Assembly (NCBI GenBank): GCA_002840535.1
Contig: PHBH01000003.1
Span: 124,001-188,000, forward strand
Direction: 5' to 3'
DNA from: Deltaproteobacteria bacterium HGW-Deltaproteobacteria-15
GTDB lineage: Bacteria > Desulfobacterota > DSM-4660 > Desulfatiglandales > HGW-15
Length of the DNA stretch: 64,000 bases
Position 1 is the first letter of the stretch. Each line of letters begins with the position of its first letter. Below the pieces are notes generated by a model, which saw nothing but the letters and a program-made list of their open reading frames with translations, was not told the origin of the DNA and did no database searches. A program made the position numbers and the translations under genes. Below, one piece after another: positions 32,277 through 41,319 of this stretch.

Positions 32277-33569
32277 GTCATCACTACCCATAGGAATGTC
32301 GATTTTGACGCACTTGCCTCCGTGTTTGCCGCAAAGGTGCTCTTTCCAAACGCTGTGGCTATGCTCCCTCAGAGTCTCAACTCGAATGTGCGAAGCTTCC
32401 TTTCCCTTCACAAAGATCATTTTCCCTTCGTCACCGTCAAAGATCTCGATCTGAACGACATCCGTAGGCTCATCGTCGTGGATGCGGGCCAATGGTCGCG
32501 GATCGAGGGCAGGGAAAGTCTCAGCGAAAGAAAGGATTTGGAACTGTTCGTGATCGACCACCATGCGCCGGGCGATATCCGAGCCGACCCGCTTATTTGC
32601 CGGCCGGTCGGGGCTGCCGTGACCTTGATCCTGAACAAAGTACGGGAAGAAGGGTCCCCGCCCCTTTCCCCCATCCAGGCGACCCTTTTCATTTCGGGCA
32701 TTTATGAAGACACGGGAAATCTCACGTTCCCGAGCACGACCGCGGAAGATGCAAGGGCCGTCGCATTCCTCCTCGATCAGGGTGCCGATCTTAACCTGGT
32801 GCGAGATCATCTCCGCTCCGCATACAACCCGGCCCAGAAGGAGATCCTCTTCGACATGCTGAGGGACGAGAGGCGAATCAGCCAAAACGGGTATGACGTC
32901 TGCATCGGGTACCGCCGCATCGAAGGACATGCCCCTGGGTTGTCCCTGGTAATGGACATGTATCATGACATGAACGGCGCCGATGCCACGTTCGGGATTT
33001 TTGTCGACCCAGGGAGGGCGCAGGTGATCGTCATTGGGAGAAGCCGGCCGAACACCCTCGACATCGGCGCCATCATGAAAAACTTCGGAGGAGGAGGCCA
33101 CCCGAACGCCGGCTCCGCCCTTCTGAAATCCTGGACGGAGCAGGACCCGGTGCAATGGATCACGGATCTGGTGAAGGCTGGCGGGAAAAGCCCTGTGCAG
33201 ATTGCGGATCTGATGTCCTTCCCCGTGACGACCGTCACGACAGGGACCTCCATGAAAGATGCGGCCCTTCTCCTGAGAGAAAAAGGGTGCACGGGACTGC
33301 CGGTTGAGGAGTACGGGAAGGTCGTGGGCATCATCTCCCGCCGGGACTTCCGCAAAGCCAGGAAAGCCGCTCAGATGAAATCGCCCGTGAGTGCGTTCAT
33401 GTCTTCAAAGGTCGTCCACATCCGTCCCGATTCCCCGATCGGCCATGCCGTCAGCCTGATGGTGAATCACGACATCGGAAGGCTCCCAGTCATACAGGAT
33501 GGCAAGCTGATCGGGATCATCACACGATCCGATGCCATGAGATACTTCTATGACCTCATGCCGGAATGA
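32271..33569 (+). CDS. DHH-family phosphoesterase with CBS pair
   Basis: 432 residues; best start is GTG 32271, giving MEVITTHRNVDFDALAS. Motifs: DFDALAS (11-17), VVDAGQW (70-75), VIDHH (95-98), then DHHA1 with FGGGGHPNAGSA. A CBS pair follows (about residues 300-430: VTTGTSMKDAALLL, GIISRRDF, HDIGRLPVI, GIITRSD). In many relatives this DHH-CBS unit is the N-terminal half of a CCA-adding or poly(A)-polymerase protein of about 870 residues; the nucleotidyltransferase half is absent here and the next gene is an unrelated hflK relic. It would hydrolyse short oligonucleotides or a dinucleotide under adenine nucleotide control. The start overlaps dispersed repeat B. Confidence 0.75.
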   Translation: MEVITTHRNVDFDALASVFAAKVLFPNAVAMLPQSLNSNVRSFLSLHKDHFPFVTVKDLDLNDIRRLIVVDAGQWSRIEGRESLSERKDLELFVIDHHAPGDIRADPLICRPVGAAVTLILNKVREEGSPPLSPIQATLFISGIYEDTGNLTFPSTTAEDARAVAFLLDQGADLNLVRDHLRSAYNPAQKEILFDMLRDERRISQNGYDVCIGYRRIEGHAPGLSLVMDMYHDMNGADATFGIFVDPGRAQVIVIGRSRPNTLDIGAIMKNFGGGGHPNAGSALLKSWTEQDPVQWITDLVKAGGKSPVQIADLMSFPVTTVTTGTSMKDAALLLREKGCTGLPVEEYGKVVGIISRRDFRKARKAAQMKSPVSAFMSSKVVHIRPDSPIGHAVSLMVNHDIGRLPVIQDGKLIGIITRSDAMRYFYDLMPE

Positions 33570-33765
33570 TCAGGGCGTCTCTCGCGCGCTTGTCCCGCCC
33601 ATGGCCGGGGCTTCGCTAGAGAACGCAGAGTTCGCAGGGAAAAGCGTCATTTGTCCTGATTTTCTGGAACGAAAACAGGACACTCTTCAGCTCCCTCGGA
33701 ACATGAATGCTAGTCAAATCGTACTACTATGCAATGGTCGATCTTCCTGAAACACCTCCCGCTCC

Positions 33766-34347
33766 TACAAGACCGAATCCCTCATGCTGACCGGGGACCT
33801 CAACGTCATTGATGTGCAGTGGATCCTGCAATACCGTATCGAAGATCCGATCCGTTATCTCTTCAATGTCCGGGATACCCCGCAGACCATCCGCGACATC
33901 TCCGAGGCGGTGATGCGCCGGGTGGTCGGCAACCGGCTCGGAAGCGACGTTCTCACCGTCGGCAGGGTGGAGGTTTCTACCGAGGCGAGGGAGGAGACTC
34001 AGAAGATCCTGACCGAATATGGAACCGGCGTGCGGTTGGTGACGGTGGAACTCCAGGACGTGACCCCGCCGCATGCGGTAAAGCCGGCATTCAACGAGGT
34101 GAACGAGGCGCGCCAGGACAGGGAACGGACGATCAATCAAGCACAGGAGCGCGCCTACCGTGAGATCCCCAAGGCACGGGGTGTAGGGTCTCAGAGTATC
34201 AGCGAGGCCGAAGGGTATGCGCTCGAGCGGGTGAACCGGGCCACCGGGGAGGCTGCACGTTTTCAGGCCGTGCTCTCAGAATACCTGCGGGCGCCGGAGG
34301 TTACGCGCAGGGGATATCTGGAAGTTTTCCCCCACAAAAATCCCTGA
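33766..34347 (+). pseudogene. hflK fragment
   Basis: Translation matches the middle and C-terminal part of HflK, an SPFH-domain membrane protease regulator: YKTESLMLTGDLNVIDVQW, DISEAVMRRVVGNRLGSD, VELQDVTPPHAVKPAFNEV, AEGYALERVNRATGEAARF. The N-terminal membrane anchor and start of the SPFH domain are missing, and after RGYLEVFPH the usual C-terminal tail is cut off. No ribosome binding site and no hflC partner nearby. A relic broken at both ends. Confidence 0.78.
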
Positions 34348-34558
34348 AGAAGTCCTAAATCTTGCCGAAAGTCCCCGAACATCCAACTCGCCTCACACTC
34401 GCACCACATGGCTTTTCACGTCACTCACTCCATTTTCATTTGCGCCCTCTTCGCCTCTAAGCCTTGTTCAATTCCTACTTCTTATCCAACGTTTTCCCGC
34501 AGACTTGCATCCGCTTTTACAAGTCTTATCTTCAAGCCCTGAGGAAGGGAGGTTGTCC

Positions 34559-35293
34559 ATGGACCATAAACGTAAAATCGTCATAGCGGAAGACCACAAG
34601 ATTCTCAGGGAAGGTTTAAAGTCCCTGCTCAGGACTGTAGAAGACCTTGAAATTGTCGGCGAGGCGGCGGATGGGATCGAGGCGATCCGGTGCGTTGAGA
34701 ACTACCACCCGGATCTCCTGCTGCTCGACCTCTCCATGCCGAAGATGAACGGCATCTCCGTGATCCGAGACCTCAAGAGCCGCTTGCCCGAGACCAGGAT
34801 CCTTGTCCTCACCATTCATGAATCCGAGGACTATATCCTGGAAGCCTTTCGATCCGGGCTGGACGGGTACTGTTTGAAGGATGCGAATTATTCCGAGCTG
34901 CTCATTGCTATCAGGAGCGTTCTCGATGGGAAGAGGTATTTGAGTCCAAGCATTTCAGAGAAGGTGCTGGCCGGATTCCTCGACGACCGGAAGACCCTCA
35001 AGTTGCGTTCTTCATGGGAGATGCTTACACAGAGAGAGCGAGAGGTGTTGAAGCTGGTCGGCGAAGGGTACAAGAACAAGGAAATAGCGGGCTACCTGTG
35101 CATCAGCGAGAAGACGGTGGAGAAGCACAGGAGCAACATCATGAGAAAGCTGGACCTTCATACCTCTTCCGCCCTCACTGCCATAGGCTTCGAGAAGGGT
35201 CTCGTCACGAGCACCGGCAACAAACCCCTGAACCCCCGGGCCGACTGCCGCGTTCCCGCCGGGGAGCTTCAGGACCGAGGGGCTCCCACGTAG
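34559..35293 (+). CDS. NarL/FixJ-type response regulator
   Basis: 244 residues from ATG 34559, with GGGAGG upstream. Receiver domain: acidic pair Glu11-Asp12, phosphoacceptor Asp57 in LLLLDLSMPKMNG, Thr/Ser switch in VLTIHES and the conserved Lys in YCLKDAN. LuxR-type helix-turn-helix at about 155-205: LTQREREVLKLVGEGYKNKE and ISEKTVEKHRSNIMRKL. The last 35 residues are Pro/Arg-rich and unusual. A DNA-binding transcription factor controlled by an unlinked kinase; the kinases in this window at 16542 and 61908 are candidates only by proximity. Confidence 0.9.
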   Translation: MDHKRKIVIAEDHKILREGLKSLLRTVEDLEIVGEAADGIEAIRCVENYHPDLLLLDLSMPKMNGISVIRDLKSRLPETRILVLTIHESEDYILEAFRSGLDGYCLKDANYSELLIAIRSVLDGKRYLSPSISEKVLAGFLDDRKTLKLRSSWEMLTQREREVLKLVGEGYKNKEIAGYLCISEKTVEKHRSNIMRKLDLHTSSALTAIGFEKGLVTSTGNKPLNPRADCRVPAGELQDRGAPT

Positions 35294-35396
35294 GTGGGTG
35301 AGAAGAACTCCTTCCCGCAGTCATTTTGAGGTCCTTGTGGGAGGAAGTCAAAATGCGCTCCAGTTTCCTTAGGCAAAGGCGTGCGGGGGAGAGGCC

Positions 35397-36077
35397 TCAG
35401 CAATGACAATGCGTCAATTCTGATACACTTAAATGATCCTCCACATTGATCACACCCGGTGTAAACCACGCTGCCTCGTATGCCAGCTGGCGCGCCGCTC
35501 TATTCGGCACGGTACCGCTCATCAGCACCTTGCCCCTTTCCACTTTGACGGTAATCTCATCGGGATCTACGTCAACCGTTCTATCAAGAGCAGAAATGAT
35601 CTCTTTCGCAATCTCTTGATCGTAATAGTCCCTTGTGGGGACAACAGCGAGAAGGTTTTCGATGAAGACCACACCAGGCTGTTCCGAAACGAGATCATCT
35701 GCATGCATTTTCTTCCAATAAGCGCTCACCGTTCCCCTCAGTGTGACTGTTCCGGCGCTCACGACGACCTCAATGTCTCGCAGGTTTATTTCGGGATTGT
35801 TGAACAATTTCTCCTTTATGTTGTTTTCGATTTCCATATCAGTAAGCGAGGGTTCTAAAGGCGGACGGATCAGGATCTCGTTGACCACTCTTCTTACGCC
35901 AACGATTTTTAACGCATCATTTTGCGCCGCAGTTCGTGTGAAATAACTGGGAACCTCACCCCTCAGGATGACTGTTCCGTTTTCCACCTCTACGCTGACT
36001 TTGGAGGCATCGACTCGATCATCCCAGGTGAGCTGTTCGACCACAGCTTTCTTTATCAACTCATCTGATTGGACCAT
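35397..36077 (-). CDS. triple BON-domain protein
   Basis: 226 residues, ATG 36077 behind GAGGAGG. Three BON modules (about residues 5-70, 78-145, 152-220), each with the pattern of a helix, VEVENGTVILRGEV-type strands and a helix ending in GVRRVVNEI-type residues. It lacks a clear signal peptide, unlike periplasmic OsmY, so it is probably cytoplasmic or a stress-bound protein. BON domains bind phospholipid or act as scaffolds. Monocistronic, with gaps on both sides. Confidence 0.85.
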   Translation of the reverse strand: MVQSDELIKKAVVEQLTWDDRVDASKVSVEVENGTVILRGEVPSYFTRTAAQNDALKIVGVRRVVNEILIRPPLEPSLTDMEIENNIKEKLFNNPEINLRDIEVVVSAGTVTLRGTVSAYWKKMHADDLVSEQPGVVFIENLLAVVPTRDYYDQEIAKEIISALDRTVDVDPDEITVKVERGKVLMSGTVPNRAARQLAYEAAWFTPGVINVEDHLSVSELTHCHC

Positions 36078-36452
36078 CTTTCATCCTCCTCTCTCCGCGA
36101 ATTGAGAGTTCGATTCGACTCTCATAAGAAAAGGGTACCATCCACTTGCCGCTTTTATAGGGGGGATTTAGCTTAAAACAACCACTCAAAACTAGTATGG
36201 GGAGCCGACCGCAACCGTATGCTCGCCCACAGCGGGAATAGGAACGGCAACCCACAAAAGGCTTCGGATCTTCTGAGTGCTATTCAAAAGGCCAGTCAAG
36301 AATCTTCCGCCGGATGAGACGATAGCGCTGCCTCCACAAATTGAAAACGAAGGGTCTTCTCAGACTCAATCGGTCCAGGAGTGTATTTTCAAGACCATCC
36401 GGTCTTATTGGTTTGCCCCAGACGACTCATCATCATTTGAATTTTCCTGCAC
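36078..36452. other. 375-base intergenic region
   Basis: Divergent promoters for the BON gene and the acyl-CoA synthetase should lie here. A 63-codon GTG-start reading at 36277-36468 has no ribosome binding site and I do not accept it. I see no repeat or RNA. Confidence 0.4.
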
Positions 36453-37997
36453 ATGGGAATATCCGTAGTTATAATGAATTTGATGATCCTGCATCATACA
36501 TTTATTGAGATCGCCCGCCGTCACGGCCACAAGTTGGCGATTGTTGACCGGACGGGACATAAGAAACTCACGTACCGGCGGCTGCTGATCGGTTCTCTGA
36601 TCCTGGCGGGTCGGATACGGAAAATACCCGACTGCTACATCGGGATCATGGTACCCAACTCCGCAGCATCATTTCTTGCTGTCCTGGGGACGGTCATGGC
36701 GGGAAAGATCCCTGTGATGATCAACTATTCAACAGGGGCGGTTGAAAATTGCACCTATGCGAAGAGAAAATGCGGGTTTGAAACCATCCTGACCTCCCGG
36801 GCACTGCTGAAGAGAATCCATTCGCCGGAAATGAAAGGTATGATCTGCCTCGAGGATCTCTTGCCGGCAATCAAAGCCAAGGAAAGGGTCTCGGCATTTT
36901 TAAGAAGCGCTCTGCCTCTTCCCCTCCTCCTTCGTTCCGTATGGAACCCGGATCCGGATCAGACGGTCGTGATTTTATTCACCAGCGGCAGCGAAAAGGA
37001 TCCAAAAGCGGTCCAGTTGAGTCATAAAAACATCAGTTCCAATCTCCAAGACCTGACTAAGATCTTTGAATTGACGGATAAGGACTCGACCCTTTCCATT
37101 CTTCCGCTGTTCCATGTTTTCGGTCACACGGTGAATTTCTGGCTCCCTCTGACCACCGGCATGACCGCGGTCACCTATGCCAATCCGCTCAATTACAGGA
37201 AAATCCCGGCGATCATTCGTGAAGAGAGACCGACCATACTGGCGGCAACCCCGGCATTTCTGGGCGGATATCTCCGTGAGGCAAAAAAAGGCGACCTGGA
37301 ATCATTGCGCCTGCTCGCCGCAGGGGCGGATAAAGTTCCGGACCTGATCCGAGAGGGCTATCTATCGAAGCACGACAAAATCGTCCTTGAGGGCTACGGC
37401 ACCACCGAGACCTCGCCAGTGGTCTCAATCAACACCCCTCGATCGAACCGTCCGGGGAGCATCGGGCGGGTAATTCCTTCCGCGGAGGTCAGGATTGCCG
37501 ATCTTCACACAGGGGAGCCCTTGCCGCCGGGGCATGAAGGTAAGATTCTTGTCAAAGGGGAGCTTGTCATGAAGGGGTATCTCAATGATGCGGAGGAGAC
37601 CTCTCTTCGAGTCCGGGACGGATGGTACGATACCGGGGACATGGGGGTCCTCGATTCCGAAGGCTTTCTGTGGCACCTGGGGAGGCTGAGAAGGTTTGTA
37701 AAGATCGGCGGAGAGATGGTCTCTCTGGCCCGGGTGGAGAGCGTTCTCGGTCCATTGCTGCCGGAAGGAGTTGATTTCTGTATCGTTGATGTACCGGATC
37801 CCCAAAAGGGTGCCAGATTGTATGTGGCGATTACCAGGAAAGTCGATGAAAGGGACCTCATTCGTCAGATGGCTGAAAAACTCCCGTCCATCGCAGTACC
37901 TACGGAATTTGCATATTTTGATGAGCTGCCGAAGATGGGGAGCGGGAAATCTGATTTCAGGAGAATTACCACAATGGTCAGGAAGAGGACGAGCTAG
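36453..37997 (+). CDS. AMP-dependent acyl-CoA synthetase
   Basis: 514 residues from ATG 36453; ATG 36474 and 36483 are equally possible, none having a good ribosome binding site. ANL-superfamily motifs: A3 VILFTSGSEKDPKAVQLSHK, A5 EGYGTTETSPVVS, A7 YDTGDMGVL, A8 GRLRRFVKIGGEMVS, A10 GSGKSDFRRI with the catalytic Lys. It resembles the acyl-ACP/CoA ligase half of Aas and long-chain fatty acid ligases. It activates a carboxylic acid as acyl-AMP and then acyl-CoA or acyl-ACP. The stop codon lies in the left end of a MITE-like repeat, so the very C-terminus may have been altered by its insertion. Confidence 0.85.
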   Translation: MGISVVIMNLMILHHTFIEIARRHGHKLAIVDRTGHKKLTYRRLLIGSLILAGRIRKIPDCYIGIMVPNSAASFLAVLGTVMAGKIPVMINYSTGAVENCTYAKRKCGFETILTSRALLKRIHSPEMKGMICLEDLLPAIKAKERVSAFLRSALPLPLLLRSVWNPDPDQTVVILFTSGSEKDPKAVQLSHKNISSNLQDLTKIFELTDKDSTLSILPLFHVFGHTVNFWLPLTTGMTAVTYANPLNYRKIPAIIREERPTILAATPAFLGGYLREAKKGDLESLRLLAAGADKVPDLIREGYLSKHDKIVLEGYGTTETSPVVSINTPRSNRPGSIGRVIPSAEVRIADLHTGEPLPPGHEGKILVKGELVMKGYLNDAEETSLRVRDGWYDTGDMGVLDSEGFLWHLGRLRRFVKIGGEMVSLARVESVLGPLLPEGVDFCIVDVPDPQKGARLYVAITRKVDERDLIRQMAEKLPSIAVPTEFAYFDELPKMGSGKSDFRRITTMVRKRTS

Positions 37998-38125
37998 TGT
38001 AGTGTCTCAGCAATAGGTTTAGCATGATGTCATTTCGAACGGAGTGAGAGATCTTGCTTTTTATATGAGTTAAAGATCTCTCCCTGCGGTCGAGATGACA
38101 AGCAATCAGTGAGGCACTACACTAG
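37994..38125. repeat. 132-bp MITE-like palindromic element
   Basis: Terminal inverted repeats CTAGTGTAGTGTCTCA (left) and the complement of TGAGGCACTACACTAG (right) match at 15 of 16 positions. Inside, 38029-38053 and 38075-38099 form a second inverted repeat (21 of 25) around an AT-rich loop. No ORF. It provides the stop codon of the acyl-CoA synthetase. Confidence 0.75.
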
Positions 38126-38327
38126 AATCGCAACCCCTCGTTTGCGGCGATATGCCGTAGCCGAGCCAGGGCCGGCTTTGCAGTTTCGCCTGCCGAACCC
38201 TGACAAAGAGCAGAAGATAAAATACCACCCGCTCCTCATCGACATACGGACAAAAGCCCATTGCCTCGAAGCCTGCCCGGTGGTCTCTTTCACACATTCA
38301 AGAGAAATGCGAGGAGGTTTGACGTGA
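38126..38327 (+). pseudogene. possible C-terminal relic of an unidentified gene
   Basis: A frame through this stretch reads LPNPDKEQKIKYHPLL and on to MRGGLT, and stops at TGA 38325-38327, overlapping the GTG of the next gene (GTGA). Such overlap is typical of coupled genes, so a real upstream gene may have been cut by the MITE-like element. No family recognised. Confidence 0.3.
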
Positions 38328-39697
38328 CCAGGGCGCAGGAGCTTGCCTCCTATGCGGTAAACAGCTCATACGACGAGATACCGGAGCCGATACGGCAGCA
38401 GTTAAAGATCCGGATCATCGATTCCCTGGGATGCGCCATCGGCGCCTTGGGGGGAGAGCCGATTCAGAGGCTGAGAGGATACCTGAAGATCCTCGGGAAC
38501 AGCCCGAAATCGCCGACAACCGTTCTTGGAGGCGGGACGGCATCCCCGGATCGGGCGGCCTTCTTCAATTCCGCCCTTGTGCGCTACCTCGATTTCAACG
38601 ACAGCTATCTCGCGAAGGGTGAGACGTGCCATCCCAGCGACAATCTGGGCGGGGTTCTGGCCGCCTCCGAATATACGGATGGATCAGGCAGGGATCTGAT
38701 CGCGGCGCTCGCGGTCGCTTATCAGGTCCAGTGCCGCCTGAGCGACGAGGCGCCGGTCCGGGCAAAGGGGTTCGACCATACGGTCCAAGAATCTTATGGT
38801 TTGGCTGCCGGGATATCCCGCGCCCTCGGTCTCGATGAGGAAAAGGCCGCCAACGCAATCGGCATATGCGGCACCGCCTTCAACGGACTTCGGGTCACCC
38901 GCACAGGGGCGCTCTCGAACTGGAAAGGACTCGCAGCCCCCAACACGGCCTTCTGCTGTATGCATGGAACCTTTCTGGCGGCGCAGGGGATCACGGGTCC
39001 CCTGGAGGTCTTTGAGGGAAACAAAGGATTCATGGATGCGATTTCAGGACCGTTTGAAATCGACTGGGCCCGGGAGGGCTTTGACCGCATCTCCAGAACC
39101 ATCCTGAAGAAATACAATGCCGAGATCCATTCCCAGGCCGCGATCGAAGGGGCGCTGGAGCTCAAGGAGGCCCATGGGTTCACGGCCGATGAGATCGCTC
39201 GCGTGGAGATCGACATCTTCGAAGTCGCCTACCATATCATCGGGGGCGGGGAGGAAGGGGACAAGACCATTGTCAGGACCAAGGAGGAGGCCGACCACAG
39301 CCTGCAGTACATGATCGCGGTCGGGCTGATCGACGGCAGGGTCATGCCGGAGCAGTACCATCCGGAAAGAATCCTGAGAGGGGATGTCCAGGATTTGCTC
39401 AGGCGCGTCATCGTGCGGAAGGATGACCAATACAGCCACCGCTTCCCCCAGGAGCATGCCTGCAGGATCAGTATCTTCCTGAAGGATGGTCAGGTCCTGA
39501 TGAAGGAAAAGGCGGAGTACGAGGGTTTCCATACCAAACCCATGCGCTGGGGAAATGTGGTCGCGAAATTCGAGCGGTTGAGCGTGCCTTATGCATCCGG
39601 GGCGCTCCGAAAGAACATTGTAGACGCTGTTTTCCACATTGAAGAGATGCGGGTGCGGGAATTTACGAAGTTGTTGTCGGAGATCAGGGAACCGTAA
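38324..39697 (+). CDS. MmgE/PrpD family protein
   Basis: 457 residues from GTG 38324, behind GAGGAGG at 38311-38317. It has the MmgE/PrpD layout: helical N-terminal domain with DSLGCAIGALGG and ALVRYLDFNDSYLAKGETCHPSDN, then IEGALELKEAHGF and a C-terminal alpha/beta domain. The family includes 2-methylcitrate dehydratase and cis-aconitate decarboxylase; members act as dehydratases or decarboxylases on dicarboxylate-like substrates in the cytoplasm. Substrate unknown. Downstream are a ComA homolog and a rubredoxin-MBL relic in the same direction, with a palindromic repeat in between. Confidence 0.85.
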   Translation: MTRAQELASYAVNSSYDEIPEPIRQQLKIRIIDSLGCAIGALGGEPIQRLRGYLKILGNSPKSPTTVLGGGTASPDRAAFFNSALVRYLDFNDSYLAKGETCHPSDNLGGVLAASEYTDGSGRDLIAALAVAYQVQCRLSDEAPVRAKGFDHTVQESYGLAAGISRALGLDEEKAANAIGICGTAFNGLRVTRTGALSNWKGLAAPNTAFCCMHGTFLAAQGITGPLEVFEGNKGFMDAISGPFEIDWAREGFDRISRTILKKYNAEIHSQAAIEGALELKEAHGFTADEIARVEIDIFEVAYHIIGGGEEGDKTIVRTKEEADHSLQYMIAVGLIDGRVMPEQYHPERILRGDVQDLLRRVIVRKDDQYSHRFPQEHACRISIFLKDGQVLMKEKAEYEGFHTKPMRWGNVVAKFERLSVPYASGALRKNIVDAVFHIEEMRVREFTKLLSEIREP

Positions 39698-39706
39698 GTG
39701 CATCAA

Positions 39707-39833
39707 TTGAACCGCGAAGGCGCGAAGGACGCTAAGAAGAGTGCAAGGATTTGCTGTTTGACCTGTCGGAAGTCTCTTCGGCAGGTGAAAACAAATCTTG
39801 TCTTGGCGCACTTGGCGTCTTGGCGGTTGAAAG
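39707..39833. repeat. palindromic dispersed repeat, copy 1
   Basis: Begins TTGAACCGCGAAGGCGCGAAG and ends with the complement of a similar sequence (CTTGGCGTCTTGGCGGTTGAA), so it has inverted ends. An inner ACCTG/CAGGT hairpin lies in the middle. The same element in opposite orientation is at 57753-57867. Confidence 0.72.
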
Positions 39834-39863
39834 CTTTTTCATTATAAATCGGGAGATACATTT

Positions 39864-40706
39864 ATGAGCGGTTCATCGGGTGAGGAGAAGGAGCGGGCCT
39901 TTTCATTCCTGCCGCTCAATGAGAGGGAGAAGAAGCCCCGATCCAAGGGGATCACGGAGATCCGCGGCCCTTATTACACGCCTATGGGCAAACGGTATCT
40001 CGAAGACATCCTCGAAACCATGGGCCGCTACGTGGATACCCTGAAGTTTGCAGGAGGCTCCTTCAGCCTGATGCCGCAGGATGCGGTGAAGGAGTTGATC
40101 GATCTTTGTCACCGCTACGAGGTGATGGTTTCAACCGGGGGCTTTATCGAACGCGTCCTCACCTTCGGGAAGGAGGCGGTGGACCGCTACATAGAGGAGT
40201 GCCGGAACCTCGGGTTCGACATCGTCGAGATCTCCAGCGGCTTCATCACCGTACCCGCGGATGATCTTTTGCGCTTGACCGAAAAGGTGCAGAAGCTCGG
40301 TCTCAAGGCAAAACCCGAGGTGGGGATCCAGTTCGGGGCGGGCGGCGCCAGCGGCGTGGAGCAGCTGGAAGCGGAAGGGTTGAGCGATCCGGACTGGGCC
40401 ATAGGCCTGGCAAAGCGCCACCTGGCCGCGGGGGCCTACATGATCATGATCGAGTCCGAGGGGATCACGGAGGATGTGCGGCAGTGGCGGACCGATGTCG
40501 CGGCCAGGTTCATCAGGGAACTGGGGATCGAGAAGGTGATGATGGAGGCCGCCGACCCGGCTGTCTTCGCCTGGTACATTAAGCATTACGGGCCGGAGGT
40601 GAACCTTTTTGTGGATCACAGTCAAATTGTGCAGCTGGAGTGCCTGCGTTCAGGGATCTGGTCCACCTCCAGTCTCTGGGGAAGGGTAGTCACGCACAAA
40701 GAATAA
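39864..40706 (+). CDS. comA: phosphosulfolactate synthase (ComA-like)
   Basis: 280 residues, ATG 39864 with GGGAG upstream. TIM-barrel protein of the ComA family: KPRSKGITEIRGPYY, DTLKFAGGSFSL, VMVSTGGFIERVL, FDIVEISSGFI, KPEVGIQFGAGG and YMIMIESEGI. ComA adds sulfite to phosphoenolpyruvate to give phosphosulfolactate, first in coenzyme M synthesis but also found in bacteria for sulfolactate-like products. No comB or comC is visible nearby. Its pairing with an MmgE/PrpD gene is unusual. The specific reaction in this organism is not certain. Confidence 0.82.
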   Translation: MSGSSGEEKERAFSFLPLNEREKKPRSKGITEIRGPYYTPMGKRYLEDILETMGRYVDTLKFAGGSFSLMPQDAVKELIDLCHRYEVMVSTGGFIERVLTFGKEAVDRYIEECRNLGFDIVEISSGFITVPADDLLRLTEKVQKLGLKAKPEVGIQFGAGGASGVEQLEAEGLSDPDWAIGLAKRHLAAGAYMIMIESEGITEDVRQWRTDVAARFIRELGIEKVMMEAADPAVFAWYIKHYGPEVNLFVDHSQIVQLECLRSGIWSTSSLWGRVVTHKE

Positions 40707-40765
40707 TGAAAAGCGCCCTTGTCCCCCGGTAGAAGGAAGGGGTGGGATATGCGGAGGTTGAGCCA

Positions 40766-41116
40766 ATGGGCCAGGAACAGTATGTGTGCACCGTTTGCGG
40801 CTTCAATATGATCGGGTATTATCCGGAGCGCTGCCCCTTTTGCGGGGCGCCAAAGAAAGCATTCCTGAGCTGGGAGGATTGTTCGGCCAGGTACAAGGTG
40901 CGCTCAACCCCTGTGACCGAAAAGGTCGTCCGGTTGAATTCGGTGCCGGCACTCGGTCTGGAGCACGCAGCCTACCGCATAAAGACGGGTGGAAAGGTTT
41001 ACATGATCGACTGCCCCTCCTGCTTCGACAAAAGAGTGGAGCCCTCCGCCGTCATCTCCTTCACCCATCATCACTTCCTTGGCGCCACTGATCTCCGACC
41101 TCCGACCTCTGGTTAG
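40766..41116 (+). pseudogene. rubredoxin-like / MBL-fold protein, 3'-truncated
   Basis: From ATG 40766 (GGAGG upstream): rubredoxin-like knuckles YVCTVCGF and RCPFCGAPK, then the start of a metallo-beta-lactamase domain (NSVPALGLEHAAYRI, KVYMIDCPSCFD) ending just after FTHHHFLGATD. That HHH is the first metal-ligand motif; everything beyond is lost, and a duplicated CTCCGACC run provides an abrupt end. Full relatives continue for well over 100 residues. It cannot be a working MBL enzyme, though the rubredoxin part could fold. Confidence 0.72.
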
Positions 41117-41319
41117 TTGCAAGGATACGGCGCGGACCGCAAGCCACTTTCTGCTGTTTCACTGTCCGGCACTTGTGCTATACCCACCTTCGAGGCTGCA
41201 GAGCCCTTTGGGCGACCCAACCAGCTGTTAGCTAAACCATATCGAGGAGTGAGGAGCAATCCCATCGGGTTTCCTGTTGCACGCCCCTGCGGTGATTCAA
41301 AAGAGGAGGAAGTTGATCA

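Noticed and set aside
36277..36468. 63-codon GTG-start ORF
   Set aside because: No ribosome binding site and no recognisable pattern; left as intergenic.
41094..41104. Partial match to the tRNA-Leu attachment site (TCCGACCTCCG)
   Set aside because: Only 11 bases, explained by a local CTCCGACC duplication; no second boundary or integrase.
41216..41232. Integron attC-like words (ACCCAAC, GTTAGCT)
   Set aside because: The two words are 3 bases apart and GTTAGCT does not fit the GTTRRRY core; no integrase of the integron type.
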